Origin: Aquimarina sediminis
GTDB lineage: Bacteria > Bacteroidota > Bacteroidia > Flavobacteriales > Flavobacteriaceae
Assembly: GCF_002895435.1 (NCBI RefSeq)
Contig: NZ_POYJ01000003.1
Coordinates: 248,001 to 312,000 of the forward strand
Direction of reading: 5' to 3'
Length of the DNA stretch: 64,000 bases
The translations under genes and the position numbers were made by a program. This document shows positions 8,252-17,393 of this stretch, in pieces. The notes beneath the pieces are model-generated. The model did no database searches. It was given only the letters and a program-made list of their open reading frames with translations, and was not told where the DNA came from. Position 1 is the stretch's first letter. Every line of letters starts with the position of its first letter.

Positions 8252-8459
8252 GTTCTTGCAGCGATGTAGGTGCGTATTGTAGTACTGTAGATGGTTCTTG
8301 CAGTGATGTAGATGCGTATTGTAGCACCGTAGATGGTTCTTGCAGCGATGTAGATGCGTATTGTAGTACTGTAGATGGTTCTTGCAGCGATGTAGGTGCG
8401 TATTGTAGTGCTGTAGATCGTTCTTGCAGCTATGTAGGTGTGTATTGTACTGTAGATAC
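8252..8459. repeat. 42-bp minisatellite, about five copies
   Basis: Units start at 8252, 8294, 8336, 8378 and 8420. Each starts GTTCTTGCAGCGATGTAG with single-base variants, and the last unit lacks 3 bp. The period is a multiple of three, so on the minus strand it reads as 14-residue repeats of the type CKNHLQYYNTHLHR. The repeats are visibly richer in G and C than the flanks. Confidence 0.95.
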
Positions 8460-8530
8460 TTGTTGTCGATATCGATCACCTATCATCTGAGAAAAAGGGT
8501 AAGGAGCAAGAGACCGGAAATAATATAAAA

Positions 8531-8562
8531 CAAAAACGCCACACCTTGGTGTGACGTTTTTC
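8531..8562 (-). terminator. Terminator of the RND efflux operon
   Basis: CACAC/GTGTG around a CTTG loop is extended by AAAAACG/CGTTTTT arms (8532-8538 and 8555-8561). Read on the minus strand it ends in T5, 20 nt after the transporter stop codon. Confidence 0.75.
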
Positions 8563-8581
8563 TAATCAATTTTACAATTCA

Positions 8582-11500
8582 TTATATTGTCGCAGGAGCT
8601 ACGGATACTTCCGCAACTTTCTTTTTACTAAATCTTACTTTAATACGATGTACAATAAAGAATAGACATGGTACAATTATTAAAGTTAAGAAGGTAGCTA
8701 TAATTAATCCATATATAACAGTCCATGCTAGTGGTCCCCAGAAAATCACATTATCTCCTCCCAGGTATATTTTTGGATCCCCAGAACTAAATAACGAGAA
8801 GAAATCCAGATTAAATCCTATCGCTAGTGGAATTAATCCCAGTACTGTAGTAATTGCAGTAAGTAATACAGGTCTCAAACGAGCTTTACCTCCTTTGATG
8901 ATTAATTTTTTTACTTCTTCATTTGGTAGTAATTCATTTTCTAGTACACCAAGCTCTACCTTTTTACGATCAATCAGTAATTGTGTATAATCGAGAAGAA
9001 CTACTCCATTATTAACTACAATCCCAGCCAAGGAGATAATACCCATCATGGTCATCATAATTACAAAAGAAGCTCCTGTTACCAAGATTCCTCCAAAGAC
9101 ACCTATAAAACTTAAGAAAATAGCAATCATAATAATGGTAGGCTTAGAGATAGAACTAAACTGAAAAATAAGAATCAGCATAATAAGTCCTAGACCAGAG
9201 AAAAATGCCCCCATTAAGAAAGACATTTGTTTGCCTTGCTCTTCTATCTGACCGGTATAATCAATTTTCACTCCTCTAGGTAGAGTTATAAAACTAGCCA
9301 TCTCAGTTTGTATCTGCGATACAATTGCTCCTGCATCTGTATATCCTGGTTGTAGACCAGAGTATACGGTTACTACTCTCTTAGTATCTTTATGTTTTAT
9401 GGCACTAAACGAAGAGGTGTTTTTTTGCCTAGCTACAGTAGAAACGGGTATTTCGATAATTTTTCCTGTGTTCTGATCTTTAAAAGTGATGTTTTGATTA
9501 AATAAGGCACTGGTATTATATCTGTTTTCTTTATTAAAGCGAACATAGATATCATAATCTTCTCCATCCTTTTTATACACCCCTGCTTTTTCTCCAAAGA
9601 TCGAACGGCGCAATTGATTTCCTACCTGTCCTGCCGCGACACCTAATTCTCCTGCTTTTTCGCGATCTACAACCACTTGCATAGCAGGTTTACCTTTATT
9701 AACATCGATTTTTAGCTCCTCGATACCAGGAATATTTTTTTCATTAATAAAGTTACGCATTTGTTCTGCGATATTAATCAACTCGTCATAATCAGGACCT
9801 TCGATTTCAATATTAATAGGATATCCTGCAGGAGGACCAACGGGATCTTTCTCAACCGAGATTGCTACCCCGGGATAGATCCCTTTTAGAGATTCCTGAA
9901 CCTTTTGGCGTAGTAATTCAGAATCTTTTCCTTTTCGGTATTTAAACTCCCTCATGGTAGCCGTAATCTTAGCTTTGTGAGGCATCTCGGCATTACTCCC
10001 TCCATCTGTCTGTGGGTTTCCTGCTCCTTCTCCTACCTGAGAGACTGCTGATTCTACAAGGAAATTGTGATTCTGACCTTCGATATATTCTGAGTCATTA
10101 ACCACAGCATATACACGTTGTTCAATTTCTTTGGTGATCGCATTGGTTTTTTCTATATCGGTACCTTGTGAGTATTCTACATAGACTACAATTTGATTTG
10201 GCTTATTGTCCGGGAAAAATTCTACTTTAGTACGTTGACTCATCATCGAACCAAAAAACATGACAAATACAACAATTAGTAAAACAAAAGTTCCAATGGT
10301 AAAAGCATAGATTCTCCAGCCTTTTAATGCCATAGATAAAAAGCGCTTATATTGGTTTTCTAACCATGCCAGAATTTTGTTCTGAAAGAAAGTTGCCGCT
10401 TTTTTCAATACATATTTATAAACCCAGAACATAGCTGCGGTAAAAATCATAAGACTTCCTAGTCCGCTAACAGCTCCTCCAAAAATTAATATAAAAACTC
10501 CAATCCCAACAAGAATAAGACTTAATCGTATCAACTGTTTTACGGTTAGTACTTTTTCACCAACTTCCATAAATTGTGAAACTAGCATAGAGTTGATAAA
10601 GATGGCTACAAATAAAGAAGACCCTAATACAACCGATAGTGTAATCGGGAAATAAATCATAAACTGTCCCATTACTCCCGGCCACATTCCTAATGGTATA
10701 AATGCGGCAACCGTGGTCGCTGTCGAAATGATTATAGGATAGGCAATCTCGCCAATACCTTTTTTGGCAGCCTGAATTCTAGACATGCCTTCTTCTTCCA
10801 TCAATCGATATACGTTTTCTACTACTACAATACCATTATCTACCAGCATGCCTAACCCCATAATTAAGGCAAAAAGAATCATTGTATTCATCGTATAACC
10901 AAGTGCCGATAAGATCATAAATGACATAAACATAGACATCGGGATAGCAAAACCAACGAATAAGGCATTTCTAAATCCTAAAAAGAACATTAATACCCCC
11001 ACAACCAGTATGATACCAAAGATGATATTATTAACAAGATCACTTACCTGATTGTTTGTTTTTTCTGATTGATCATTGGCAACAGTAACTTGCAGATCTT
11101 GCGGGAACACATTTTCTTTGGCATCATCGAGAATTACATTTATTTTCTCTACAGCTTCGATCATGTTTTTTCCTGATCGTTTCTTTACATCTAGCATCAC
11201 TACATTATGACCAAACTCTCTGGCATAGGTAGTTTTGTCCTCTTCCTTAAAGCTTACTTCTGCAATATCTCGCAGATATACAGCTCCATTGTCAGATTTT
11301 ACTACAAAACCATCAAGTTGAGAAGGTTTTTCGATTTCTCCTAGTATTCTTATGGTACGTCGTTGTCCACTTGCAATCATATTTCCTGCAGACATAGTAA
11401 CATTTCCGTTACGTATAGTGTTGATGACATTATCAAAGCTCACTTGGGCAGCCATCATTTTGTATACATCTACCGCAACTTCTATTTCTTTTTCCTGAGC

Positions 11501-12079
11501 CCCACGAATATCTGCTTTTTTGATCTCTGGTAAATCCTCAATTTCATCTTCTAAGTACTCAGCGAATTCTTTTAGTTTATCAACAGGGTAATCACCAGCA
11601 ATATTAATGTTCATAATAGGAGTCTCTTCAGAAATACTCAAATCAAAAACATTAGGTTCTACCTTGGCTCCATTAAAAGTAGGCCAATCTTCATTTGCTT
11701 TTTCAGAATCTACTTCGTCTTTTACCTTTTGCTTGGCAGCAGGTACAGAGAGTTCTTCATCAAACTCTACTGTTATAATACCATAATCTTCTTGCGAGGT
11801 AGAAAGAATCTCTACTACATTACTTACATTCTTTAATTTGTCCTCTAGAGGGTCTATGATCAGACGCTCTATATCTTCTGCAGTATTCCCGGGATAGGGA
11901 ACACTTATATATATTTTGGTTTCATTAATCTCAGGGAAATTTTCTCTGGGCATAGAAAAATATGCAGAAAGCCCCAGGACCAGAAAAATCCCGATCATTA
12001 CATAGATAGTAGTGGGATTGTTTATCGCCCAGGACGATAATCCAAATTCCTTATCTACCTTTTTCTTATTAACTTCCAT
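8582..12079 (-). CDS. RND efflux transporter, inner-membrane permease
   Basis: 1165 residues, the usual length of AcrB/MexB-class pumps plus about 100. It has TM1 near residues 22-42, the porter region, the first TM bundle from about 350, a second porter region and the second TM bundle near the C-terminus. The proton-relay helix reads MLVDNGIVVVENV (Asp414-Asn415), so the second acid of the classical Asp-Asp pair is Asn. An additional pair of hydrophobic segments (about residues 515-555) sits between the two halves. It exports drugs or other amphiphiles using the proton gradient, together with the MFP and TolC proteins encoded 6-7 nt apart upstream. Operon order is TetR-TolC-MFP-RND. Substrate unknown. 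Confidence 0.95.
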   Translation of the reverse strand: MEVNKKKVDKEFGLSSWAINNPTTIYVMIGIFLVLGLSAYFSMPRENFPEINETKIYISVPYPGNTAEDIERLIIDPLEDKLKNVSNVVEILSTSQEDYGIITVEFDEELSVPAAKQKVKDEVDSEKANEDWPTFNGAKVEPNVFDLSISEETPIMNINIAGDYPVDKLKEFAEYLEDEIEDLPEIKKADIRGAQEKEIEVAVDVYKMMAAQVSFDNVINTIRNGNVTMSAGNMIASGQRRTIRILGEIEKPSQLDGFVVKSDNGAVYLRDIAEVSFKEEDKTTYAREFGHNVVMLDVKKRSGKNMIEAVEKINVILDDAKENVFPQDLQVTVANDQSEKTNNQVSDLVNNIIFGIILVVGVLMFFLGFRNALFVGFAIPMSMFMSFMILSALGYTMNTMILFALIMGLGMLVDNGIVVVENVYRLMEEEGMSRIQAAKKGIGEIAYPIIISTATTVAAFIPLGMWPGVMGQFMIYFPITLSVVLGSSLFVAIFINSMLVSQFMEVGEKVLTVKQLIRLSLILVGIGVFILIFGGAVSGLGSLMIFTAAMFWVYKYVLKKAATFFQNKILAWLENQYKRFLSMALKGWRIYAFTIGTFVLLIVVFVMFFGSMMSQRTKVEFFPDNKPNQIVVYVEYSQGTDIEKTNAITKEIEQRVYAVVNDSEYIEGQNHNFLVESAVSQVGEGAGNPQTDGGSNAEMPHKAKITATMREFKYRKGKDSELLRQKVQESLKGIYPGVAISVEKDPVGPPAGYPINIEIEGPDYDELINIAEQMRNFINEKNIPGIEELKIDVNKGKPAMQVVVDREKAGELGVAAGQVGNQLRRSIFGEKAGVYKKDGEDYDIYVRFNKENRYNTSALFNQNITFKDQNTGKIIEIPVSTVARQKNTSSFSAIKHKDTKRVVTVYSGLQPGYTDAGAIVSQIQTEMASFITLPRGVKIDYTGQIEEQGKQMSFLMGAFFSGLGLIMLILIFQFSSISKPTIIMIAIFLSFIGVFGGILVTGASFVIMMTMMGIISLAGIVVNNGVVLLDYTQLLIDRKKVELGVLENELLPNEEVKKLIIKGGKARLRPVLLTAITTVLGLIPLAIGFNLDFFSLFSSGDPKIYLGGDNVIFWGPLAWTVIYGLIIATFLTLIIVPCLFFIVHRIKVRFSKKKVAEVSVAPATI

Positions 12080-12085
12080 AGATTG

Positions 12086-13252
12086 TTAGTTTAAAATTTT
12101 AACTTTCTGACCATCTTTTACACTTCTGGCACCTTCACTAATAATCGCATCGCCATTATTGATACCTTCAACAACCTCTATCAAGTCTCCTTGCGTTTTT
12201 CCGGTTTTTACGATTACTCTTCGGGCTTGAGCTATATTCTGGGAATCCTTGTCAGAAGTTACGTAGGTATATTGGTCTCCTTCTGCATTTTCTGAGATGA
12301 TACTTTGAGGGATCAATATGGCTTTTGTGTTAGTGTAATCATTGATTTTTACTTTTGCAGTAAGGTTAGGTTTTATAGTACCTCCCTTAGAAGGGATACT
12401 AACTTCTACTGTAAAAGATCTGTTGTTTGGATTGATATAGTTTCCTACCTGACGAATTTTGGTACTGATTGTTTGCCCTAGAACAGGAAAATACACTTCT
12501 ACGTCTTTACCCTTTGTGATATTTGTGATATATCGTTCTGGTACTTCTGTTTCTATATACATGTCATCTAGGTTAACGATACGTATTACCGGTGTTTGCC
12601 CTGGAGAAACAACGCTTCCCTGCTCAGTTATGATATCATCAATAACTCCAGAAAAAGGAGCAGTTATTGTAGTTTTTGCCAGTTGACGCTTTATCTGATT
12701 TACTACATTTTGTTGTGCTTCAAAATTTGTTTTTGCTTCCAGAAACTGGATTTCAGAACCTATTTTCTGATCCCAAAGTCTTTTTTGACGATCAAAAGTA
12801 GTTTTGGCAAGTTGCGCTTGTACTTCTACCTGGGATAATTGTTGGCTTAACCCACCATCATCAATTCTAGCCAGTAACTGACCTCTGGATACTTTTTGTC
12901 CTTTTTTGACATATACTCGGGTAAGAATTCCACTCATTTCTGGATATAGAACTATATTCTTCTTGGTTTCAACATTTCCTTGTAATTCGAGGTAATGATT
13001 AAACAAAGTGTCTTTTGCCATAATTGTAGTGACCAAAGGCAGTTTTTTTACAGAATCCAACTTAGCAATAGCATCATCTAATTGTTTCAATTGATTGGCA
13101 ACCGCTTGTTGCTCTGCCACGATTTCTGTTCGTTTGGTACGTAGGTCTTGTAAATTACCTTCTTCTATAATTTTATCAATAGACTTGTTGTTGTTTTGTC
13201 CACATGAAATGATAAGAAGTGATATAGATAATATGGTAAGTATCTTTTTCAT
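12086..13252 (-). CDS. RND efflux periplasmic adaptor (membrane fusion protein)
   Basis: 388 residues with a lipoprotein signal (MKKILTILSISLLIISC, Cys17). A coiled-coil N-terminal region (about 35-70) precedes the barrel-sandwich hybrid domain, whose halves are GILTRVYVKKGQKVSRGQLLARID and TITAPFSGVIDDIITEQGSVV, split by an alpha hairpin. A beta-barrel and a membrane-proximal domain follow. It links the inner-membrane pump to the outer-membrane channel. It lies 7 nt from tolC and 6 nt from the pump gene. Confidence 0.94.
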   Translation of the reverse strand: MKKILTILSISLLIISCGQNNNKSIDKIIEEGNLQDLRTKRTEIVAEQQAVANQLKQLDDAIAKLDSVKKLPLVTTIMAKDTLFNHYLELQGNVETKKNIVLYPEMSGILTRVYVKKGQKVSRGQLLARIDDGGLSQQLSQVEVQAQLAKTTFDRQKRLWDQKIGSEIQFLEAKTNFEAQQNVVNQIKRQLAKTTITAPFSGVIDDIITEQGSVVSPGQTPVIRIVNLDDMYIETEVPERYITNITKGKDVEVYFPVLGQTISTKIRQVGNYINPNNRSFTVEVSIPSKGGTIKPNLTAKVKINDYTNTKAILIPQSIISENAEGDQYTYVTSDKDSQNIAQARRVIVKTGKTQGDLIEVVEGINNGDAIISEGARSVKDGQKVKILN

Positions 13253-13259
13253 AATATGG

Positions 13260-14621
13260 TTACTTATTGTTTGGTGTGTTTAAAATCGTTTCTAGTTCTG
13301 CTTTTTTATTGATAATAGTAAGCATGGCATTTAACACTTCGTTTTGCGAAGAGTATAATTGCAATTGTGCTTGCCTTAATTCAAAACTAGAGGCAAGACC
13401 TTCGGTATATTTAATTTGATTTTTTTTCTCGATTCGCTCTGCAAGCGCAAGGTTTTGTTTTGAGGTGTCATAACTTTCTATAGAAAACTTATAATCACTT
13501 ATAGCGGTATCGTATTGAAGCTGGATTTCTCGTTGTGTTCTAAGAAGATCTGTTCTTGATTGTTCATCAGCTATTCGAGCCTGTTGCGTTCTGGCACTTC
13601 TTTTTAATGAACTAAAAATAGGAATATTAAGACTAGCTCCTAAAATAGAAGACTGAAACCATCGCTGATCGCTATCCAGAAAAGTAAAAGAATTGCTATT
13701 GGCCTGAGTACCATAGTTAACAAAAGCAGATAAAGAAGGTAGCGCCCGGCTTTTTTCTAATTTTAGTTCTAATCTTCTTTGCTCGGTAACGAGATAAGCC
13801 AACCTGTAGTCTATATTGTTCTCCATAATAAAGGGTTTGCCAATAACAGACTGCTCCATGTTTTTTAATGCCAGACCATCCAGGTTATCAGAAAGCACAA
13901 TGTTGGAGTCTACAGGCACACCCAGTGTTAGATTAAACATTTGCATAGAGATTTTTTCTAAACGTTCTGCATTACTAAGCTGATTAGTAATTTGTAGCAG
14001 AGTGATTTGTAGCTGTTCTACATCTTCTTCTTCCGCCAGACCATTTTCAAAAATCTTTTTTGTTTCCAAGTAATTTTTCTCCAAAGTGGATACATTATTT
14101 TGAAGAATCTTCACACTTTCTTGCGCTACCAATACACTACCATAAGCATTGATTACTCCTTTTCGAACTTCGAGTTGTGTTTTTTCTTCAACATCATTAT
14201 TATACTGAAGAAAACTTTTTGCTGCTTCTAATCCAACTAGATATGATCCATCAAAAATAAGTTGACTTAACGTTGCTGTTGCTGATGCTTGTTGTCGGGT
14301 TCCGAAAACAACAGGGACAAAGGTTCCCGGTTCTCCACCAGCTACTTCTCCCGGTATTAATGATACAGGTTGTTTTAATCGATTTTGATAATCTACAGCT
14401 GCACTAAGTTGTGGAAGACCATCTGCGGTAGTTTCCCATTTTCTTTTCAGTGCTTTTGCTACATCTCTTCTTGCGTTAATTGATTGATAACTGTTTTCTA
14501 ATGCAAATTCTATAGCCTCATCCAGTGTAAAGGAATAAGAAGAACTTGTTGGTGGTTGTTGTGCTGATATTGTGGTTGTTAATAGCCAACCCAGACAGAT
14601 TAACCAAAGGTTGTTTCTCAT
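13260..14621 (-). CDS. TolC-family outer membrane efflux protein
   Basis: 453 residues with a Sec signal peptide (MRNNLWLICLGWLLTTTISAQ). Two OEP repeats give the duplicated helical barrel: FTLDEAIEFALENSYQSINARRDVAKA near the start and the second repeat from about residue 270 (RLAYLVTEQRRLELKLEKSRALPSLSAFVNYG). It forms the outer-membrane exit duct for the RND pump encoded downstream. The start codon is 7 nt from the TetR gene stop. Confidence 0.93.
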   Translation of the reverse strand: MRNNLWLICLGWLLTTTISAQQPPTSSSYSFTLDEAIEFALENSYQSINARRDVAKALKRKWETTADGLPQLSAAVDYQNRLKQPVSLIPGEVAGGEPGTFVPVVFGTRQQASATATLSQLIFDGSYLVGLEAAKSFLQYNNDVEEKTQLEVRKGVINAYGSVLVAQESVKILQNNVSTLEKNYLETKKIFENGLAEEEDVEQLQITLLQITNQLSNAERLEKISMQMFNLTLGVPVDSNIVLSDNLDGLALKNMEQSVIGKPFIMENNIDYRLAYLVTEQRRLELKLEKSRALPSLSAFVNYGTQANSNSFTFLDSDQRWFQSSILGASLNIPIFSSLKRSARTQQARIADEQSRTDLLRTQREIQLQYDTAISDYKFSIESYDTSKQNLALAERIEKKNQIKYTEGLASSFELRQAQLQLYSSQNEVLNAMLTIINKKAELETILNTPNNK

Positions 14622-14628
14622 GTTTATA

Positions 14629-15228
14629 TTACTCTTTTATTAGTAGATTGTTTAAAATTTCTAACCCTTTTTCTGTTGCAATTCCCCTTACGTGATATTC
14701 TAGATAATCTGCCATAAGTTGAGTCATGGGAAATATATGTATAGGAAACATCTCCTGATCCTTTATCCCAATTATTCCATTAAAATATATTCTCGAAATA
14801 AACTGAATGTCTATATTTTTTCTAAAAACCCCTTTTTTTATTCCTCGGTCTAAGTTTTCGATGACACAATCTTGCATCAGTTCGAATTGTTTAACTTTTA
14901 AGGTTTTGTATATTTTGGGGTAGTATTTTTGAAGTTGATATTGCGGAGAAGTTTTTTCGTCTTTTAGATGCTTCATCACAAAAGCTTTAATCTCATATAG
15001 TTCTTCTATAGGTCCGGTTTTTTGCTCCACGATAGCATCGATTCCACATGATATATTGCAAAACAAATAGTCGGTAGTGGCCATTATTAGTTCTGTTTTG
15101 TTTTGAAAATGGGTATAAATAGTTTTCTTTGAAATCCCCATCTCTGTAGCAAGATCATCCATAGTGACACTCTTGAAACCAAAATTTAGAAACATGTCAT
15201 TAGCCTTTTCTATTATCTTGTCTTTCAT
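14629..15228 (-). CDS. TetR-family regulator of the efflux operon
   Basis: The frame is open from 15315, but I place the start at the ATG 15228, giving MKDKIIEKANDMFLNFGFKSVTMDDLATEMGISKKTIYTHF, the standard start of a TetR DNA-binding domain. The longer version would run through a TAnnTTTG promoter and a palindrome (15252-15292). The protein is 199 residues: a helix-turn-helix at about 25-45, then a divergent ligand-binding domain. It is the first gene of the efflux operon (7 nt before tolC), so it most likely represses itself and the pump until an inducer binds. Confidence 0.9.
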   Translation of the reverse strand: MKDKIIEKANDMFLNFGFKSVTMDDLATEMGISKKTIYTHFQNKTELIMATTDYLFCNISCGIDAIVEQKTGPIEELYEIKAFVMKHLKDEKTSPQYQLQKYYPKIYKTLKVKQFELMQDCVIENLDRGIKKGVFRKNIDIQFISRIYFNGIIGIKDQEMFPIHIFPMTQLMADYLEYHVRGIATEKGLEILNNLLIKE

Positions 15229-15251
15229 TAAAAGGGTAGCTTGTTTTGGGT

Positions 15252-15292
15252 CAAATGTACATATGGAAACTTTAAAAACACTAAAAGTTTCC
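15252..15292 (-). promoter_or_regulatory. Promoter and palindromic operator of the TetR-efflux operon
   Basis: Minus strand: TACATTTG (15259-15252) matches the TAnnTTTG -7 element. Immediately upstream lies a perfect inverted repeat, GGAAACTTT (15265-15273) and AAAGTTTCC (15284-15292), 10-bp spacer. The repeat covers the -33 region, a position where a bound repressor would block RNA polymerase. Confidence 0.7.
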
Positions 15293-15410
15293 AAGGTTTT
15301 ACAATTTTTTAACACAATAGATAATTTGAGATAGTAAAAGTTTAGACCTAGGGATGATAATTAGTCCTAATTTTTAAAAAGTTTCAATTACTTTAGCATA
15401 AAAATTTACA

Positions 15411-16385
15411 GTGCAAGCAATTTCTGATTACCAAGGATATTTTTTAGAATATCTATCTCAAAAAACTATAGATAAAGAACCTAAAAATCTTTATGAACCT
15501 ATAAATTATATTCTTAATCTTGGAGGTAAGCGATTACGACCAATTTTGGTTTTAATGACATCTGAGATTTTTGACGGATCTTATAAAGAGGCTATGGATG
15601 CAGCTTTGGCTATAGAGATTTTTCATAACTTCTCTTTGATTCATGATGATATTATGGACGATGCTCCTCTTAGAAGAGGTAAAGAGACTGTGCATGAAAA
15701 ATGGGATATCAATACAGGGATTCTCTCAGGAGATGCTATGTTGATCAATGCATATCAATTGTTTGAAAATTATAAGAGTGATGTTTTTAAAGAATTGGCT
15801 ACTTTATTTACTAAGACAGCGATAGAAGTATGTGAGGGGCAACAATATGATATTGATTTTGAGACCAGAGATGATGTGACGATTTCAGAATACATCAAAA
15901 TGATTGAGTATAAAACAGCAGTTTTAGTAGGTGCCGCCATGAAAATGGGAGCTATTGTAGCTAATGCCTCAGAAAACTGTAGGGCTTCGATTTATGATTT
16001 TGGTAGATTGTTGGGATTAGCATTTCAACTACAAGACGACTATCTTGATGCTTTTGGTGACCCAAAAACTTTTGGGAAACAAGTAGGTGGGGATATTATC
16101 GAGAATAAGAAAACCATTTTGTATTTAAAAGCGCTCGAATTCGGTAATAAAGATGAACAAAAACAACTAAAAGGGTTGTTCTCCTTAAATCCGGATAATC
16201 CTACGGATAAAATAAATACCGTAAAGCATATTTTTGAAACCACAGGAGCAAAAGATCAAACTCGATTAGAAATCGAAAAATATACAGCAAAAGCATTTGC
16301 GGTTTTGGAAAACCTTTCTATCACAGAAGATAAGAAAACTGCGTTAAAATTGTTTGGAGAGAAATTAATGAACAGAAGTGTCTAA
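15411..16385 (+). CDS. Polyprenyl (isoprenyl) diphosphate synthase
   Basis: 324 residues, starting with GTG. Both aspartate-rich motifs of trans-prenyltransferases are present: LIHDDIMDDAPLRRG (Asp79, Asp80, Asp83, Asp84) and QLQDDYLD (Asp209, Asp210, Asp213), plus GGKRLRP for substrate binding. It condenses isopentenyl diphosphate with an allylic diphosphate; chain length cannot be read safely. The mevalonate-pathway genes at 22.9-25.2 kb would supply its substrate. Its stop codon overlaps the GTG start of the next gene. Confidence 0.93.
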   Translation: MQAISDYQGYFLEYLSQKTIDKEPKNLYEPINYILNLGGKRLRPILVLMTSEIFDGSYKEAMDAALAIEIFHNFSLIHDDIMDDAPLRRGKETVHEKWDINTGILSGDAMLINAYQLFENYKSDVFKELATLFTKTAIEVCEGQQYDIDFETRDDVTISEYIKMIEYKTAVLVGAAMKMGAIVANASENCRASIYDFGRLLGLAFQLQDDYLDAFGDPKTFGKQVGGDIIENKKTILYLKALEFGNKDEQKQLKGLFSLNPDNPTDKINTVKHIFETTGAKDQTRLEIEKYTAKAFAVLENLSITEDKKTALKLFGEKLMNRSV

Positions 16386-16728
16386 ATACAGTATTACAAC
16401 AGCAAAACAATTAATTGATGAGGTTGGTAACTCAGATCTTTATCCTCAGTTTATGGCTCAGGTTCAAAAGGATTTGAATAGGGCAGGTATTGACTATACT
16501 ATTAAAAGTAAAAAACCTCAAGAACTATTTCCTGAAATAGGAAGCTTGCTTATTGAAAAATTGCAAAATGCATTTAACGAATATATTAACTTGCTGTATG
16601 CGGTTGATGTATCTGAGGTTGAAATAAAGAATCTAAGGTCAGAAGATAGTGTAGATATTGCAGAATATGCGACCTACCTCATTTTAAAGAGAGAGTGGCA
16701 AAAAGTATGGTATAGAAATAAGCTATAA
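16378..16728 (+). CDS. Conserved-looking small cytoplasmic protein of unknown function
   Basis: 116 residues. It starts at a GTG that overlaps the stop of the prenyl synthase by 8 nt, implying translational coupling. It is charged and helical, with no signal peptide, TM segment or motif I recognise (AKQLIDEVGNSDLYPQFMAQ at the start). The tight coupling supports a real gene; a role in isoprenoid metabolism would be guesswork. Confidence 0.75.
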   Translation: MSKYSITTAKQLIDEVGNSDLYPQFMAQVQKDLNRAGIDYTIKSKKPQELFPEIGSLLIEKLQNAFNEYINLLYAVDVSEVEIKNLRSEDSVDIAEYATYLILKREWQKVWYRNKL

Positions 16729-16741
16729 AGACATAAAGCAA

Positions 16742-17362
16742 ATGAAGTTATATAATAGTATTTTTTTCTTGTTGTTTTTGACTTTTACATATGGTCAGGA
16801 GTTATCTCAAAATGAAGTAAATACTTCTTATGAAGTATTCTTAGAGGCTGTAGCCAAAAAAGATACCTTAATAAAACAAGTGTTTAAACGATATAAATGT
16901 TCTGAATATTTTTCAGGGAGTGTTAATTTTTATTATAAAGATGAAAAATTAAAACTTATAAAACATCTATACAAACAGCATTCGGATGTTAGCTTAGAGT
17001 ACTATTTTATAGAAAATGATACACTAAGATTGCAAACAGTGGTTTCTGAAATTACTAGGTTTAATACTTTTTCTTTTAAAAGCGCCCATGAAAACTCTTC
17101 ATCGATTGAAAAAGTCTTAGAGGTAACAGAATTCCGAACATTTTTCGATAATTATCTTACTGCAGGATGTTATGAGAAAAAACATATGGAGAAATTGTCA
17201 GAATGGGACAACGATCTTTTTAAGTCTTTAGATTTTAATAAGAGTAGTTGTTTAAAGGATAATGTAGATGATGTACATTATAAATACAGATTACTTCGAA
17301 AAGCCGAAACAAAACTTATTAGCTATAGGAATAAACCCAGCTGTATTTTTTATATGTGGTAG
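16742..17362 (+). CDS. Secreted protein of unknown function
   Basis: 206 residues with an N-terminal signal peptide (MKLYNSIFFLLFLTFTYGQ). The mature part is polar, with four or five cysteines (EKKHM region, SSCLKD, PSCIFYMW) and no domain I recognise. It follows the preceding gene by 13 nt on the same strand and is probably in the same transcript. It ends 31 bp from a convergent gene. Confidence 0.65.
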   Translation: MKLYNSIFFLLFLTFTYGQELSQNEVNTSYEVFLEAVAKKDTLIKQVFKRYKCSEYFSGSVNFYYKDEKLKLIKHLYKQHSDVSLEYYFIENDTLRLQTVVSEITRFNTFSFKSAHENSSSIEKVLEVTEFRTFFDNYLTAGCYEKKHMEKLSEWDNDLFKSLDFNKSSCLKDNVDDVHYKYRLLRKAETKLISYRNKPSCIFYMW

Positions 17363-17393
17363 GAGTAATTGATCTAAAGGAATATGATGATTT

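Larger units (their letters stand above)
8115..8581. other. Intergenic region with minisatellite and terminator
   Basis: This 467-bp gap separates the VOC gene from the efflux operon. It contains a 42-bp tandem repeat array (8252-8459) and a bidirectional-looking hairpin (8531-8562). An 86-codon GTG-start frame runs through the repeats on the minus strand. I do not call it a gene, because it consists almost only of the repeat and has no export signal or other coding evidence. Confidence 0.7.

Noticed and set aside
8219..8479. Tandem repeats taken as a CRISPR array or as a repeat-protein gene
   Set aside because: Units abut directly with no unique spacers, so it is not CRISPR. The minus-strand frame starts at GTG, consists almost only of the repeat and has no signal peptide or conserved domain.
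15229..15315. Longer TetR start
   Set aside because: The added 29 residues cover the promoter box and operator; the TetR fold begins at the ATG 15228.
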